A stretch of DNA of 64,000 nt. Origin: an uncultured Adlercreutzia sp. (GTDB lineage Bacteria > Actinomycetota > Coriobacteriia > Coriobacteriales > Eggerthellaceae). The notes under the pieces were generated by a model. The model searched no databases. It was not told the origin of the DNA and saw only the letters and a program-made list of their open reading frames with translations. The position numbers and the translations under genes are program-made. Shown here piece by piece: positions 12,001 through 27,000 of the stretch; within the stretch, counting starts at the first letter, position 1; every line of letters begins with the position of its first letter. The DNA is taken from positions 155,884 to 219,883 of the forward strand of contig CAJUSP010000002.1 of NCBI GenBank assembly GCA_910589165.1. The letters run 5' to 3'.

Positions 12001-15000
12001 GCGAGCGCTCGGTCTCCACGTACTTCGTGTCGTCGTAGCGCGGCGTGGCGCTCACGAAGTGGTTCACGTGCACCGACGGGTCTACCTCGCTCGTGGCGGG
12101 CCACGGCTCCTGGGTCTGGGAGGCCTGGTACACCGTGGGCGTGTTGATGAGCGACGTGGCGAAGTCGATGAGCGGGGCGTTGTCCGTGATGCCGGAGTGG
12201 ATGTTCACCGTGGTATCCGGGTAGTAGTGGCCCGCCGCATCCAGGATACGCACCTGGTTGCGGTTGTTCTTCATGTAGCCCCAGCCCACGTTCAGGCGCA
12301 GCGGGTCGAACTCGTCGGCCTCCTGCTTGCCCTTGGTCTCGATGGTCTTGCCGTTCTGGTCGACGAGCTTCTCGTCGGAATCGGGCACGGCGTCCACATC
12401 GAGGCGGAAGCCGTGGGGCACGGCCACCTTGTGGGACAGCGTGTCGTCGGACAGGTCGGCCTTGCCAGTCTTCTCGTCCACCGGCACCGCCTTCACGATC
12501 CAGCGGATCTGGCGCACCTGGCCGTTCTCGAAGCGGTCGAGGAAGGAGTTGTCGATGGTGACGTTCTTCTTGTCGGAGATGGCGTAGCCGTTCTCGTCGC
12601 CGATCTGCACCCAGGCCTGGGCGTCGGCGTTGTTGTAGTCGGTGGAGTCGCCGAACACCTCGTCGATCTCGTCCTCGCCGTACCAGTAGTCGCGGTCGGC
12701 GTCGGTGCCCGAGATGGCGAAGTTCTCGTGGTCGGTGTAGCCCGAGCCGTTCTGCTCGTTGTACACGTTCACGGCGTTGGTGCGGTCGGTGGTGGCCACA
12801 CGGGCGAACATGAACAGGCGCAGCTGCTTCTCCGTCTCGGCGGCCTCGTTCTTGGCCGTGCGCACGACGGTGAACAGGTCGGACACCTTGCCGTTGGCAT
12901 CGGCCACGTTGCCGTTGCCGTCAATGTGGAAGGTGGCCGTGGCCTGGGTGGGCTCGCCGCCCTCCACCGCCGGCGGCACGGTGACCGTCGCGGAATAGGT
13001 GCCCTTGCGATCGGCCCCGAACTCGTTGGTCACATCGACGCCGTCGAACAGGTAGCGGCACTCGTACTCGGCGCCCGGAACCTCCCACACGCCGGTGGAC
13101 ACCTGGGTGAAGGCGGAGTTCAGGCGGCCCACCGAATAGGCGGTCGACTCGAAGGGCGCGTTGTAGATGGTCATGGCGTTGTCGGCCGGGTTCACGCCGG
13201 CAGTGGCCCAGAAGGGCACCTGCCAGTCGACCACGAAGCTGTTCACCGCACCGCCGGTGTTGATGGCCTGGGTGAGGTAGAAGCCGTTCGAGCCGCGCAG
13301 CTGCACGTCCTGGCCGGTGTACACGTTCATGTCGGAGTTGTAGATGAGGCTGCGCAGCTTGGCGGTGTCGGCGCGGACCGACACGGAGGGCTTGCGCACG
13401 CGGAACCAGCCGGAGTTGGCCGTAACGTACAAATCGTCGTAGTCCTTGTCGCGGTCGTAGTTGCGGTTCTCGTAGAAGTGGTCCTCGGCCTTGTTGCCAG
13501 CGCGGAAGAAGCGGTTCACCGACTGGCCGTGGAACGAGGTGCCAATGAGCGTCTTGGCCACTTCCTCGAGCTTCGGCTTGGTGGCCACGGTGCCCTCGGT
13601 GGCACCGTCGGCCCCCAGCTGGCCGCCGTCGGCGCCGGTGCCGAAGCCGGTGTTCTCGCCGGGGGTGACGCCGGTCAGGTCGTCGCCGTTGTAGATGTGA
13701 TCCCACGCGCCGTCGGCCGGGTCGTCGGAGAGCCAGTTCAGCTTCGTCTCGTGGGCCGTGGCGTACACCTGGGAGTCGTCACCCTGCCACGAGGCGATGG
13801 CGGCCAGCTGCTCCTTGTAGCTCTTCAGCACGCCGTCGTTGTACAGGCTGTCGTCCATGGCGGTATCCACGTCGCCCAGGTTGTCCAGACGCGTCTTGAT
13901 CTTCAGGGTGATGGAGTCGCCGTAGCCCAGGTAGCCGTCGGCATGGGCGCCGGCGTAGAAGGCGTTCAGCAAGCTGTCGAACTCGGCGAACTCGTGGTCG
14001 GTGGCGTCGTCGGGCGCGGCCAGCTCGAACACCACGACCTCGCGGTCGCGGACGGAGGGCTTCAGCGTCGTCAGCTCGCCCACGCCCTGGTTCTCCTCGC
14101 GGGTGCCGGAGAGCACGTCGCTCGCCAGCCCGCGCGAGGCGGCCGTGTCGTTGGCGTCGTCGGTGTCGGGCTTGCCGTAGTGGGCGTTGTCCGCGCCGCC
14201 GCGGCCGGCCGCAGAACCGCTTACGGCGTAGGTGTCGTCCTCGTAGTTCGGCTGGTAGGTCACCTTCACCGTCCAGCCCTTATCCAACAGCTGGCGCGGG
14301 GTGAGGCGCTCGATCTTCACCACGGCCTCGCCCTTGGTAAGGTCGGCCTTGGTCTTGCCGTCGATCTTGTGGTTCTGGTTGTCCACCACGTACTCGCCGG
14401 CATCCAGGTCGGCCTCGGTGGCGTGGCGGTCCTCGTAGGTGCGCTCCACGTAGAACGAGTACTCATCGTCGGTGTAGTCGCCGATCCACTTGTAGTCGGC
14501 CGACTTAGAGGTCTGTTTGGCCTCGTCCCACTGAGCCAGGTCCTTGTCGTCGGTGAGCATGCGGTCGTCGTAGAACGTCACCTGGGTGGGCAGGTGCATG
14601 GCGTAGACGAGCTTCGCGTGCTTCAGGTTGCCCTGGGCCTCGATGAGGTCGGTGTACTCGGAGGGATCCAGGTTGTCGGCCGAGTTCAGAATGGTGGCCG
14701 CGAACCACGGGGTCTCGTTGTACTGCCAGGCGTCCTTCTCCTCGGTGGGCAGGAACAGCGTGTCGTGCTCGATCCAGTTGTTGTCCATGCCGAACTGCTG
14801 CAGGAAGGCCGGGTCGTAGGCGATCTCGTTGTACTGGAAGTAGTCGTCGTTCTGGGCAACCCAGTCGAGAGTGCGGCCATCCACGCGGTAGCCGGTGAAG
14901 GTGTAGGGCACCGGCTCCCAGCCCTCTTCGATGTTCAGCGTGCCGTCGGCGTTGTAGTCGAACTCGACGGACTTCACCTGGGTCGGGTCCTCGATGTTGC

Positions 15001-18000
15001 GAATCACGAGCAGGCCCGACTCGTCGGTCTTGTAGGCGATGCCCGGGTCGCGCAGCGGCGTATGGAAGATGACCGAGCGGCTCGTGGTGGTGCGGATGTC
15101 GCTCACCGACTCGTCGCGGCTGAACTCGAAGCGGTCGTAGGCGTCGGGCTCCACGGGCGCCGGCTCCTCCTTCACGCGGATGAGCTCCACCGGCAGGTAC
15201 ACCTCGCCGGTATCGGTCTTCACCTCCACGTACAGCTGCGGGGCGAACTCGTTGTCGTAGTCCTTGATATCGTCGGCATCCTTCACGAGCGGCACGCGCA
15301 CGCTGGTCTCGGTGGTGATGACGCCGTCGCGCACCACGTTCCACTGGGAGGCGTCGGACTCGCTGCCGGGCTCGGGGTCGGTGAAGTAGTAGAACGACTC
15401 CCCTACCGCATCGAAACGGCCCAGATCGGCGTCGATCACCTCGGCGGCCGGCGCCTTGGCCTGCACCACGTAGTGGTACCAGGTCTCCTTGATGGGGTTC
15501 TTGTCGGCGTCCTGCAGCGGCTTGCCGTTGGTGCCCAGCTTGTTCTTCTCCACCTTGGTGTAGGCGTAGTAGTTGCCGGCGATCTCGGCCAGACGTCCCA
15601 GGGAAGCCGTCGTGTACACGTACTTGGTGCGCGGATCCACGGTCAGCTTGTAGATGCGCGCCTTGGCGTAGTCCTTCTCCTCGGTACCCGAGCCGGTGTG
15701 CTTGTACAGCTGCGGGGCCTCGGCGCCCAGGTACTGGTCGAGGTTCGTGTTGTTGATGGTGACCACGTCGAAGGTGACCTGCTTGATGAACTCGGGCACG
15801 TCGGGCTTGGTGGTCGTGCCGCCCTCGCCCTTGTCGTCGCCGGAGCCGTCGCCCGTGCCGTCGCCGTCGCCATCGGTACCGTCGCCCGTGCCGTCGCCGT
15901 CGCCCTTGTCGTCCTTGTCGTCGCCGCCGGGGGTGGGGGCCACGTACTCGGGGTTGGGCACCATGGTCTCGGTGCGGGTGTAGAAGGTCATGTCGGTCAG
16001 CTCGTGCTCGACGAGGTTGCCCTCGCTATCGACGTCGCCCTCCACGGTGTAGCGGTAGTCGTCGAAGAAGCCCACGGAGAGCGCCTTCAGCTTGGCGTTC
16101 ACGTAGGTGGTCTCGCCGCGCACCGTCTGCTTCACGAACAGGTCGGGGGCCGCGTCGCTCGCGTAGAACGCCAGCTGGGTGGCGCTGGACAGGTCGCGCT
16201 CGTCGTAGCTGTCCTTGGTCTCGTTGTAGGTGTAGAACTTCGTGCCGTAGGCGCTCTGCTGCGGCACCGCGCCGATGGAGTAGTCGAAGTAGCTGTAGGG
16301 GTCCTCGCCCTCGGCAGCCGCAGCGTCGCCCAGGTACTTCACCTTCACGCCCACGAAGGCGTCGCCCTCGCCGACGAACAGCTTCGTGCCCTTCAGCAGC
16401 AGCGCCTTCAGGGCGTCCTCGGAGCGCTCGACCGGGGCGTACACCTCGTCGCGCTTGTAGTACACCGTATCGGCGTTCACGTCGTAGGCCTCGGACTCGG
16501 GCACGTACTCCATAAGGCCCGTGTCCTTGTTGGCCTGGTACACGTAGCGGATGCCGGTGTAGCCGATCTCGGCCTCCTCGTACACGTAGCTGCGGGTGTA
16601 GAAGGTCACGCCCGAGGCGGTCTCGTAGGCCGAGCCGCCGGGGATGATGGCCGTGGTCACCTTCTTGTTGCGCTTGTAGTTCTCGGTGAGCACATGGGTG
16701 CCGTCGGTGTCGCCGGCGTACAGCTCGGCCTTGGTGGAATCCACCTCGCCGGTCAGCAGCGACAGCGTGAAGGTCTTCACCATGGACCACTTCACGTTGC
16801 CGGCATCGTCGTAGGACTTCAGGGTCACCGTGACGATGTTGCCGTTCTTCACGCGCTCGGCGTAGGCCTGGGGCGTGCCGTCGGCCTTCTTCTGCACCAT
16901 GGTGGTGGTCACCACGCCGTTGGCGTCCTCGGTCTCGGTCACCTTGATGAGCTCGTTGCCGTTGGTGTCGCGCATGACGCGGTCGGTGAACTTGATATCG
17001 TTGTTGTACCAGGTGTGCGGCGCGCTGATGATGGAGCCGTCCACGGAAATGATGGAGCCCTCGTCGGCGCCGGCGCCGGTGTAGCCGGTGCCCAGCTCGT
17101 CGGCGTAGCTCTTACCGGTGTCGCTCGGGCGGTCGGTGGGGTTGGCCTCCACCTCGTAGGCCACATTCAGCGTAGGCACCTTGGTGCGCAGCTTCACCGT
17201 GGAGTACACGCCGGCGTCGGAGTGCACCTGGGGCGCGCCCAGCAGGCGGTTCACGAACTTCTCGGCATGGGTGGCCGCGGTGTCGGGCACCAGGTTGCCG
17301 GTGCCGTCGTCGCGGGTGCCGTTCAGGCCGTTGGTGGTGGCCGCCGACAGGCCGTAGCGGTTGGCGTCGAAGTCGTAGTCGCCCACCATGAGGCCCTTGC
17401 CCTGGGTAAGCGGCGTATCCAGAATCTCGCCGTCGGCGCCCTTGCGCACCACATCGGAGCCCACGAGCGGCAGGCCGGCCACGGAAAGGCCGCCCATGGC
17501 CGCCGGAATGCGGGTGGTGCCGTAGCGCTCGGTGTAGCTGCCGTTGAAGCCCACGAGGTAGTTGTAGGGCACCTTCTCGTTCAGGTTCGCGCCGGTCTTC
17601 GGGTCGCCCACCTTGATGTACTTGGCGGGGATGAAGCCCTTCACATGCGGCGTGGCGGTATAGCCCCAGGTGATGGAGCCGTTGTAGGTGTAGTAGGTCG
17701 ACTGCGTGGCATCGAGGCGCTTGTCCTCTTTGTAGTAGCCCACGCGGGCCAGGTAGCTGCTGTAGCTCGTGGCCTGGTAGCGGTTCAGGAACTCGAGCCA
17801 GGTGAGCTTCTCGGAGCGGGTCAGCTGGGCCTCGGCGCCCACGGTGAACGGGTTCTCGGTGCTGGCGTTCACCACCGAGGCAGTGCCCGCGCCCGTGGAC
17901 TGCGCGATGCGGTCGGCGTAGGTGTTGCCCGGGGCCGTGGCGTTGGCCACGGTGATGTTCTCGTCGGTGAGGTACTTGTAGCCGTCCACCTTCGAGGTGA

Positions 18001-21000
18001 CAAAGGCGCGGATGTTCTCGTAGCTCTTGGTCATGGAAGAGGGGTCGAGGCCCATCTTCGGCTCGTCGTAGGTGAGCACGTTGAACTTGAAGGTATCAAG
18101 ACCGCCCGAGACAATCTGGGTCACCAGGTCGTTGGGGTCGTTGTAGCCGTCGGCCTTGGGCTCGAAGCGCAGCACGTAGCGCCACTCGGTGGAGCCGGAG
18201 TCGGTGGACACGGGCTCGAAGGAGTAAGTGGCGTTCCAGTTGGCTTCCTTCCAGGCGCGCGACATGTTGGCGTTGGCCGACTCCAGCTGCATATAGCCGG
18301 TCTCGGCGTTGCCGTCGAAGGCCACGTACTCGTCGCCGGCGGGGTTGGGCACGGCCGGGTTGTCGGCGGCCTTCACGTACAGGGTGCCCTTGAAGCTCGC
18401 CACGTCCTCGGCGGCCAGGCTCTTGTACTCGGCGGCCTTCGGCTCGGTGGTGCGCACGTACACGTTGCCGGTGCCGGCGATGGCATCGGCGATGGCGGCG
18501 TCGCGGTCGGTGCCGGTCACCTCGAGGTAGGAATCCACATCGTCGGGGGTAGCGGTCACGTACAGCGTCTTGCCGTCGGCGTCGGCCGCATCGGCCACAG
18601 CCAGCTTCTCGTAGACCGCCTTCACCTCGGGCAGGTACTCGTAGTAGTAGCGGGTGGCGGTGCCAAGCTTGGTGTAGTTGTCGGCGTCGGCGCCCACCAC
18701 GTAGGACAGATCCCAGTCGTCCACGTTCAGCGTCCAGTCGGCCATCTCCTTCTTATCGGCATCCTTGTTCTTGCCGGTGATGGTGTAGGGCTGGCCGGTG
18801 GACTTCGAATAGGGGGCCACGCCGTAGGGCAGCACCACCGTCACTACGGGCAAGGTGAGCGAGCCCTTCTGGCCGCCGTCCACGGCGTAGTTGTTGTGGT
18901 ACTTGGAGTTGTACTCCTGGCCGTTGTGCACGTTGCCGGCGTTGTTGTACTGCCAGTAGAAGGGCTGGTCGTTCAGCCAGTAGCGGTTCTCGATGTGCAC
19001 GTTGATCTGGCGGCGGTCGGCCTCGGTGTCAACGTAGTAGGTGTCGTTCACAGCGGCGAGCGCGTCGGAAGTCTTCCCCACCTCGCCCACGTAGTCGGAC
19101 ACGGTGTTCCACACGCGCACGAGCGGCTTGCGCATGACGGCGTGGGTGCCGGTCTGGGCATAGAGGGTCTTGCCGCCCTTCAAGGCGTCGTTGTAGTTCA
19201 CCTGAGCCGAATCGGTCACCTTCAGGCCCATGGCGGAAAGCGCGGCCAAGTCGGCGTTGTCGCCGGCAAGGGCCGCATCGGCCATGACGGAGTTGGCCAT
19301 GGTGGTGAACCCGTTGATGGCCGGGAAGTTCGGCGAGCCGTAGAACTGGCCGTAGAGCGGCGCGTGCACGCCGAGGCGGTTGGCCCCGATGAGCGTCCAG
19401 GTGTAGTCCATGCCGTAGGGCTGCACGTTCTGGCGGCGCGTCTGCAGGGCGGCGTTGCCCTCGTACACGTCCACGTCGTAAATCTGGTAGTAGGCGCTGG
19501 AGTTGAACGGCTTCTTGTCGGCCACGGCGGGGCTGGCCTCGGACACCTTCTTGTACTTCACGGTGTCGGCATCGGCCAGATCGGCCGCGGAAGCGGCCAC
19601 GTAGGCGCCGTCGGCGTCCTGCACGTACAGAGGCTCGGTCTCGGCAGCGGCGTCGGCCACGGCCTCATAGGCCTCCTCGGTGGCGGCATGGCCCGGCGTG
19701 GCGGCGCTCAGCAGCTCGTCGGTGTTGGCCAGGTCGTCCCACGGAGCGGCCAGCAGGCGGTCGTACCAGGCCTCGTCCTCGTTGTTGCCGAACACGTGGC
19801 TGCGCAGGTTCACGCGCAGCTTGTAGCCACCGTTGGCGTAGCACTCGGTCATGGTGGTCGGGTCGGGGTCGGCTACCTTGGCGGCGGCCGAATTGCGGCC
19901 GTACCACTTGCCCAGGTCCTGCTTCACGGTGATCTTCAGCACCCAGGGCTGCGAGCTCTGGGTGTAGGCGGCGCCGCGCATCTTCGCCTTGTCGACGACG
20001 ATCTTGCCGTCCTTCAGGGTGTCGGTGGCGCCCGTCTCGGCCGAGGCCTTGCCGTCGGTGCCGTTCACCGAGGTGTAGGAGGCCATGTCGATGCGCTGCG
20101 AGTAGTCCACCGCCGCGGTCATCACGTTGCCCTCGCGGTACTCGGCCGGGTCCTGGCCGGCGCTCACGGCATCGTAGCCGTGGTAGGCGCCGTAGGGGGT
20201 CTGCAGCACTTCCACGTCGATGAGGTCGCCGTCGATGGCCTCGTAGGTCTCCTTCACGTAGGGGGCGCCGTTGTTGTCGGTACCCGTGCCGCGCGAGACG
20301 CCGGCGATGTTCTTCAGCAGCTCGGCGCCCACCTCGATGGTGCCGTCCTCGTTCACCACGGGCTCAACGCCGCGCGGCATGATGTAGGTGAACTCGACGC
20401 CGTCAGTGTTGCGGTCGCCGTAGTTGTAGGCGGTCAGCTGGCTCGTGTACTCCTGGCCCAGCTCGAGTGCGTCCTCGTACTGGCCGAACTCAATCTCGGG
20501 CTCGGCGGTCAGCTGCCAGTGGGCCAGGTTGTTCTGGCCGTTGTCGTAGACGTTCTTGTTCGGGTCGGTGTAGTTCACGTCGGCGGCCGTGGCGAACACG
20601 GTGTTGCGGGCCGCAGAGCCCGAGGCCGAGGTGGACACGAGCGTCACGCCGGAGTACTGCTTGAGGTTGCCCGAAGTGCTGTTCAGGCTGCCGGAGTACT
20701 TGCGGGCGGCCTGGTAGTCGTCGGAGGCGTTGTCATCGCCGTAGCTGTTGTCGAAGTCGCTCACCATCTCGGAGGTGGTGGTCAGCCACGCCTTCTGCAT
20801 ATGCAGGCGCGTCTGCGACCACACGAGCGGCGTGGCCGACACGGCCGAGGCGTTCTCGCGGTTGTAGGTCATGGTCTGACCCTGGGTGGAACGGCCCGTG
20901 GAATCGAAGGTGGCCGAATCCATGGCGTCGGCGATACGGCTGCTCGTCACGAAGGTGAAGTAGTCGCGGGCGAGCTTGCCGGTAGTGGTGTTGCCGGTGA

Positions 21001-24000
21001 GGCTCCAGGAGTCGAAGGTCACATAGGAGAACTGGTTCGGCAGCCCCGTCACGGCGTCGTTCACCGTGTTGCCCAGCGCCGTGGGCGTGCCGGTCAACAG
21101 GTAGCTCACCTTCTGGTTGTTGGCGCCGCCGCTGTAGTTCAGGGTGCGCACGTCCAAGTCCATAAACTGGCCGTTGGAGCCCGAGGAGCCGTAGTCGTAG
21201 GCGTTCACGTTCGGGGCGTTCACCACAGTCTCGCCGATGTAGCCGCCATTCGGGCGCAGCACGTTGGAAGCGGTGCCCGGAATGAAGGTGTAGGCGTGGT
21301 TGAACATCTCGTAGGTATCCACGTGCTTGGGCTTGTCGGCGGTGAAGGCCGACTCGTGCAGCAGCGAGTCCATGTCCATCATGGCGTTCTCGGTGGCCAC
21401 GCGGTTGGTGCCACGCACGGCGTTGGACAGGCCGAAGCCGGTCACGCCGGGGCCCGGGTTCACGAAGAAGGAGCCGGCGGCGCAGCCGGTGTGGCCGCAG
21501 TGCAGGTGGTAGCTCGAGAAGTAGTACTCGCCCAAGCGCGGCAGGTAGGCCGGCTCGGAGCCGGCGGTATTCGAAGTTCCGTCGGCGTTGGTGGCCGTCG
21601 TCGTGGAGGCGTCCAGGTTCTTGTACACCTGGGGCAGGTTCTCCTCGGCGGCGCGCACCGGGAAGGCGATGGATACGGTATCGCCCACCTCTACCACAGC
21701 GGAAGTGTAGTCGGGGCGGTCCACCGGGCGCAGGGCGCGGTTCTTCTCGTCAAGTTCAGAGCCCGTTAGCAGTTCGTTCTCGTCCAGGAAACGGCTGTCG
21801 GCCGGGTCGGTAATGTAGGTGCGGTTGCCGTTATCCTCGTCGGTATAATCGGGATCCACGACCCATTCGATCTTGAACAGGCCGAAGCGGGTCTCGTTGG
21901 ACACCATGCGGCCGCGCGGGTCAAGGTCGTTGTAGGCCTTGCCCCAGGTGTACTTGCCCGAGCCGCCGTCGACGCAGGGGTTGTTCACGCCGCCGTAGGT
22001 GCAAATGCCCAAGGCGTTCGAAGTGTAGTTCATCGATCCGCCGTAGTCGCGCTCGCTCTCCACCGAAAGCAGCGTGGCCTTCAGCTTCAGGCCGCGGGTG
22101 CGCTCGGCGGCCACGTCGTTGCCGTAGCGGTCGGTCCAGGAAACGCCCTGCAGGCTGCCGTCGGCCAGCTTGGCGTTCAGCACGGCCTCCAGGTACTCCT
22201 CGGTAATGTCCTTGCCGAGGGTCTCGGCCACCTTGCCCGTCTCGTCGTAGGCCCAGGTGGAGGACTGCTTCAGGTAGTCGAGCGGAATGCGCTCGAAGAA
22301 CACCGGGTTGTAAATCTCGCCCTCGCCGGCGCCCTCTTCCTGGGTGCGGGTGACGGTGAGCTTGGTCTTCTCCCCTTCCTCGCCGGGCACCACGCCGTCG
22401 ACGCTGACGGCGTCGGCCACCTTGAGGTTCTGGATGTAGGCACGGTCGGCGCCGCTGTTGACCGAGCCGTCCTTGGAGTACCAGAACTCCACGGTCCAAT
22501 CGCCCGGGTCGCAGGTGTAGGACCAGTTGTGCCAGCTGGGGTTGTTGCCCGACCAGGTGGAGTACACCTGGACGCCGTTGCGGTACAGGGCCCAGTTGAT
22601 GCGGTCGTAGTTGCTCTCGGAGGATACGTACCACTGGAAGCTCAGCGTGGTCTGGCTGTACACCGTGAAGGTGTAGCGCATCTGGGAGCTCGTGGAGTGG
22701 GCGCCGCAGTTGTTGGACTGCCAACCGCCGTTGCCGTAGGGAATCCAGGGGCGGGCGCCGTAGGGCTGGGCCTTCGGCGCCGTGGCCACCGCGGCCAGCT
22801 TGGCGTTCACCAGCGTGTCGCGGTACCAGAAGGTCTCGCCGGCCACGTAGCCGGTCTTCTGGGCGGCGTTCTCGTTGTAGGTGGCCGTGGCCTCTTCCTG
22901 GGTCTGGAACACCTGGTTCTGGAACTGGACGTTGGGGCTCTTGCGGTACACGCGGATCTTGCCCGTGGCATTCCACTGGTTCTGCAGCGTCTGCCAGGTG
23001 CCGTGCTTCACGTTGGTGGAAGCGGCCTGGCCGAAGCCGGCGCCCTGGATGGCGTCGCCCTTGGCGTTGTCGTACAGCGGGCCCTGGAAATCGAGCGTCG
23101 TGGTCTCGTTGTGGCGGTGGCTGAAGGCCACGTCCACGGCCACGGTGCCCTCGAAGTAGTTGGCGATGTCGCGCCACTGCTCGGTGGCGCCGCGGGTGTC
23201 GTTGAAGCGTGCCACGCCGTCGAGCACCACGTCGTCGAGCTTGAACGCGTTCAGGCCGTCGGCGGTGGCGGGCACGTCGTAGTAGGTCCAGCGCATGGCC
23301 TTGGCCTCGCGGTACAGGTTGATGTTGTACACGCCGCGGCTCGTGGTGGAGGCATCGTCGATAAGGCCGGTGAAGGCGTTCTCGGTGCCGGACACGTAGT
23401 GGGTGCGCCCGTTCATGAACGCGCGCAGGGCCTGGCGGTCCTGGTCCTCGGAGAACCAGGCGCCCACGATCTGCTCGTCGGTGGTCGAGGTGCCCGGCGT
23501 GGTGATGTTGCCCTCGTCGTCAACCTCGTCCGGCGTGGTCGTGGTGGTGCGCTGCACGTCGAACTCCACGGCGTCGTCGCCGTATTTGGCGTAGACCTCC
23601 TGGGCCTTGGCCACGTCGGCCGCCGTGGGCAGGGCCACGTAGTACTCGATCTTGATGTTCTTGCGGCCGTCGACCACCGATTCCGCCTTGCCGGCGTCCA
23701 CGTAGTTGCTCGTGGCGGCCGAGTCGGCCACGGTGCGGTTCTCGCCGTTGGTGGCGTAGGTCTGCACCGGGTTGATGGAGGTGCCCAGCTTGTTGTTGGC
23801 CGCGCTCTTCATGGTGAAGTTCTCGGGCATGTTGGCCGGGTAGGCGATGTTGTGGCCGTAGAACTCGTAGACCTGGGTGCCGTAGGGGCGCTGGTTGTCG
23901 GCGTCGAAGTTCTCGGTGAAGCGGACGGTGGTGCGGATGTCGTTGGTGTGGAACGTGGGGTTGGCCAGGTTCGACACGGTCAGGCGCAGCGGGTTGCCGT

Positions 24001-27000
24001 CCTGGTTGGCCGTGGTGCGGCGAGTGCTGGACACCTCGGTGAAGCTGTAGTTGATCTGCACGTCGTTCTGGTGGTTGTCGGCCACGCTGGACATGCGGCG
24101 GCCGTTGTTCACCGCCAGGGAGCCGTCGGAGGTGTTGTACTTGCGCCACAGGGTGCTGGCCAGCTGGCCGGTGCCGATGCCGCTCGTCACGCGGTTGTTG
24201 GCCGTGGAGGCGATAAGGCCCGTGCCATCGGTGGTCAGCGCGCGGTTGGCCACCACGGTGTGCACGCCGGTGCCCGCGCTGTCGGTGTTGCCGTTCTTGT
24301 AGAAGCGCACCTTCGACTCCACGGTAGCGCCGTACTGGCTGCGGTTGCTCAGGTTGGCCGTCACCGCCAGCGGGTGGGTGTAGTCGACGGTGTCGTAGCC
24401 CTCGTCCTCCATGATCTTGTAGACGCTCTCCTGGAGGTTGTCGGACTGGTCCACCCGGTACTGGGTGTAGCCGTGGCGCGGCGTGGCCGTCACGGTGTAG
24501 ACGGCCTGCACCGAGCTGGCGGCGTAGGAGGGCTTCTCGGCGTCGTTGTTGAAGGCCTTGTTCTCGAGGCTGTTGTAGCCCTCGGTGGTTTCAAGCTCGT
24601 CGGTCATCTGGGTGATCACGCGGATATAGACGCCCTCGCCCCGCAGCATCTGCTGGGTAGAGGAGCCCACCGAGAACACCAGTCCCCGGTTCGCGCTGTA
24701 GTATTCACCGGTGGCCGCCGCGTCAACCGCGGCCGCCCCAAGCATACCGGTCACCGTGGCCTGCTCGGTATCGTGAGCGATGGTGGTGAGGTCGGTGGAG
24801 GCGGGCGCGTTGGCCATGGTCACCGTCTGCTGGCCGTCCACGGGCTCGCCGAGCAGCTTCGCGGTCACGCGGGCCGCCTTGGCGTAGGGGTCGTAGTAGG
24901 CCGGGTCGGTGGTCTTGTTCGGGTTGGCCGTGTTCACCTGGGGCACGTCGGTGCCGAAGGGCTCGGTGACGCCGATCTCGTCGTTGGCGCCCACGGAGTT
25001 CTTCTGCACCTCGTCTTCGGTGAGCACCTCCCAACCCACGATGCGCTGGCCCTTCTGCACCCAGAAGCGGGCGTCCACATGCTGCAGCGGCAGGATGGAG
25101 GTGGCGTTCGCCCCCACGTACAGGGTGTACTCCACGTAGTCGCCGGCGTACAGGGCGCCGTCGGGGATGTCGTTGGCCGTGGTGGTGGGCTCGTAGCTGA
25201 AGATGGAGGTGCTGGAACGGTCGTCGGCATCGTAGGCGAAGACGGTGTCCTTCTTCGCCGGCGCAGCGGCGTCGGCGGTGCCGGAGGTGCCATTGTCGAT
25301 GGGGGCGATCTTGCGGCCGCGCACGTAGTCGACGTTCATGGTGCCCAGTTTGTGGTACACGCGGTAGGTGGCCGTGTCGTCCACGAAGGCGGTAAGGCCC
25401 TCGGTGTTGGGATCCTTGGCCTTCAGGCTCACCGTGAGTTTATGGCGGGAATCGGTGCCGTTCTGCGAGAAATCGCTCGCCTGCTTGCCAAAGGTGGGCG
25501 TCGACTCGTAGTCGTAGTTGCCGGCGTTGGTCTTCTCGGCGTCGGTGCCGTTCAGCACGTTGTTGTGGGTGAGCGTGTTGGTGGCGGCGCGAGCCGTCGT
25601 GAACAGCTCCACCGGGCGGTCCACGTAGATGCCCTCGTACTTAAAGGCATAATTGGTCATGAGGTTCACGCCAGTCTCATTGGCCGTAGCAGCCGTGGTG
25701 CCCTTGTCTTTCTGGGAGGCGCGGGTGAGCCACTGGCCGGCGTCGAGCATGGTGTTCGGGAAGCGGCGGTTGGCGTTGGGAGCCTCGAAGGTAATCTCCA
25801 GCTCGGTGAACAGCGCCTTGGCGTAGGTGTGGTCCACGGCCTCGTCGCCGGCGAACCCGTTGATGGTATTGGTGTTGGTGGTGTCGGTGGCCTTGTAGGT
25901 GCTGTAGGAGAGCACATTCTTGCCATCGGCCAGCGACGTCAGCGCGGCCGGGCCCGGGTTCACCACCGACGTGGGCTCGGCAGCCTCGGCCGGCGCATCG
26001 GCGATGACCTCTTCCCCACCGTCGAAGGTGGTAGCGGCATCCTCAGCGCCCTCCTCGGCACCGTCGCCCTCCTCGCCCTCGCCGGGCTCGGGGGTCTCGG
26101 GCTCCTCGGGCTCCGGCGCCGGGGGCGTGTAGGAGCGGAAGAAGCTCTCGAAGTCGATGAGGTAGTCGCCGTCGGCGTCGTAAGTGGGGTTGCCGTTGGC
26201 GTCGTAGACGATCTTGGCCGTATCCGGGTCGATGGCCCACGGGCCGCTCACGCGGCCGGCGGCCTTCAGCTCGGCCCAGGTGACGTTCACTTCTTGCTCG
26301 GTGCCGGCGGCGTCCACGTACTTGAAGCGGAAGTTGGTGGCGTTGAACCAGCCGCCGTCGCACTCCATGCAGGTGCAGTCGTTGCCGTCCTGGCCGCCGC
26401 AGGCCTCGGCCTCGATGTAGGCGGCGTCGTCCTTGGTATAGGTGTCGCCGGCGATGGTCAGGTAAATCTGCTGGCCGTCGTAGGCGCCGCCCTTGGCCTG
26501 CTGCTTGCCGTCGGCGGAAAGCTTGCGCTCGCCGTCGTAGGCCACGTAGTCGTCGCCGTCCTTCACGTAGGTGACGTACTGGTAGCTGATGCAGGTACCG
26601 GCAGCGTGGTCGGCGCAATGGTAGTGGTCGGAGGCCTTGTTGTCGGCGTCGTTCACCAGGTAGGCCGGCACGTACACGTTCTGCAGGCGGAAGGCCTTCT
26701 TGGTCACGTCGGCGATGTTCTCGTCGAAGGTGCTCTTCAGGCTGATGCGCGTCAGGTGGGCGGCACGGTTGTTGTCGGTGTCGTTGCCCACGGTGGCGTC
26801 GAACTGGTTCTGGAAGCGCACCTCGTAGGTGGCCTTGGTAGGCGTCAGGTTGTCGGAGGTGGGGGAAATCACCTGCTCGCCGTTCACCCAGTCAAGGGTG
26901 CGGGCATCGCCGTAGTCGTAGATGCGCTTGGTGTCGGTGTTCCAGCGCACGACGTTGCTCGCCGTCACCTGGCCGTTGCCGTTGTAGTAGGTGACGTTGC

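Noticed and set aside
128..21769. Plus-strand open frame of 7,213 codons (and similar ones at 22529-32848 and 32873-52621)
   Set aside because: All three are codon-aligned with the minus-strand giant gene and have the Val/Gly/His/Leu-rich composition of an antisense shadow. None has domain motifs, and all end where a CTA or TTA codon appears on the sense strand.
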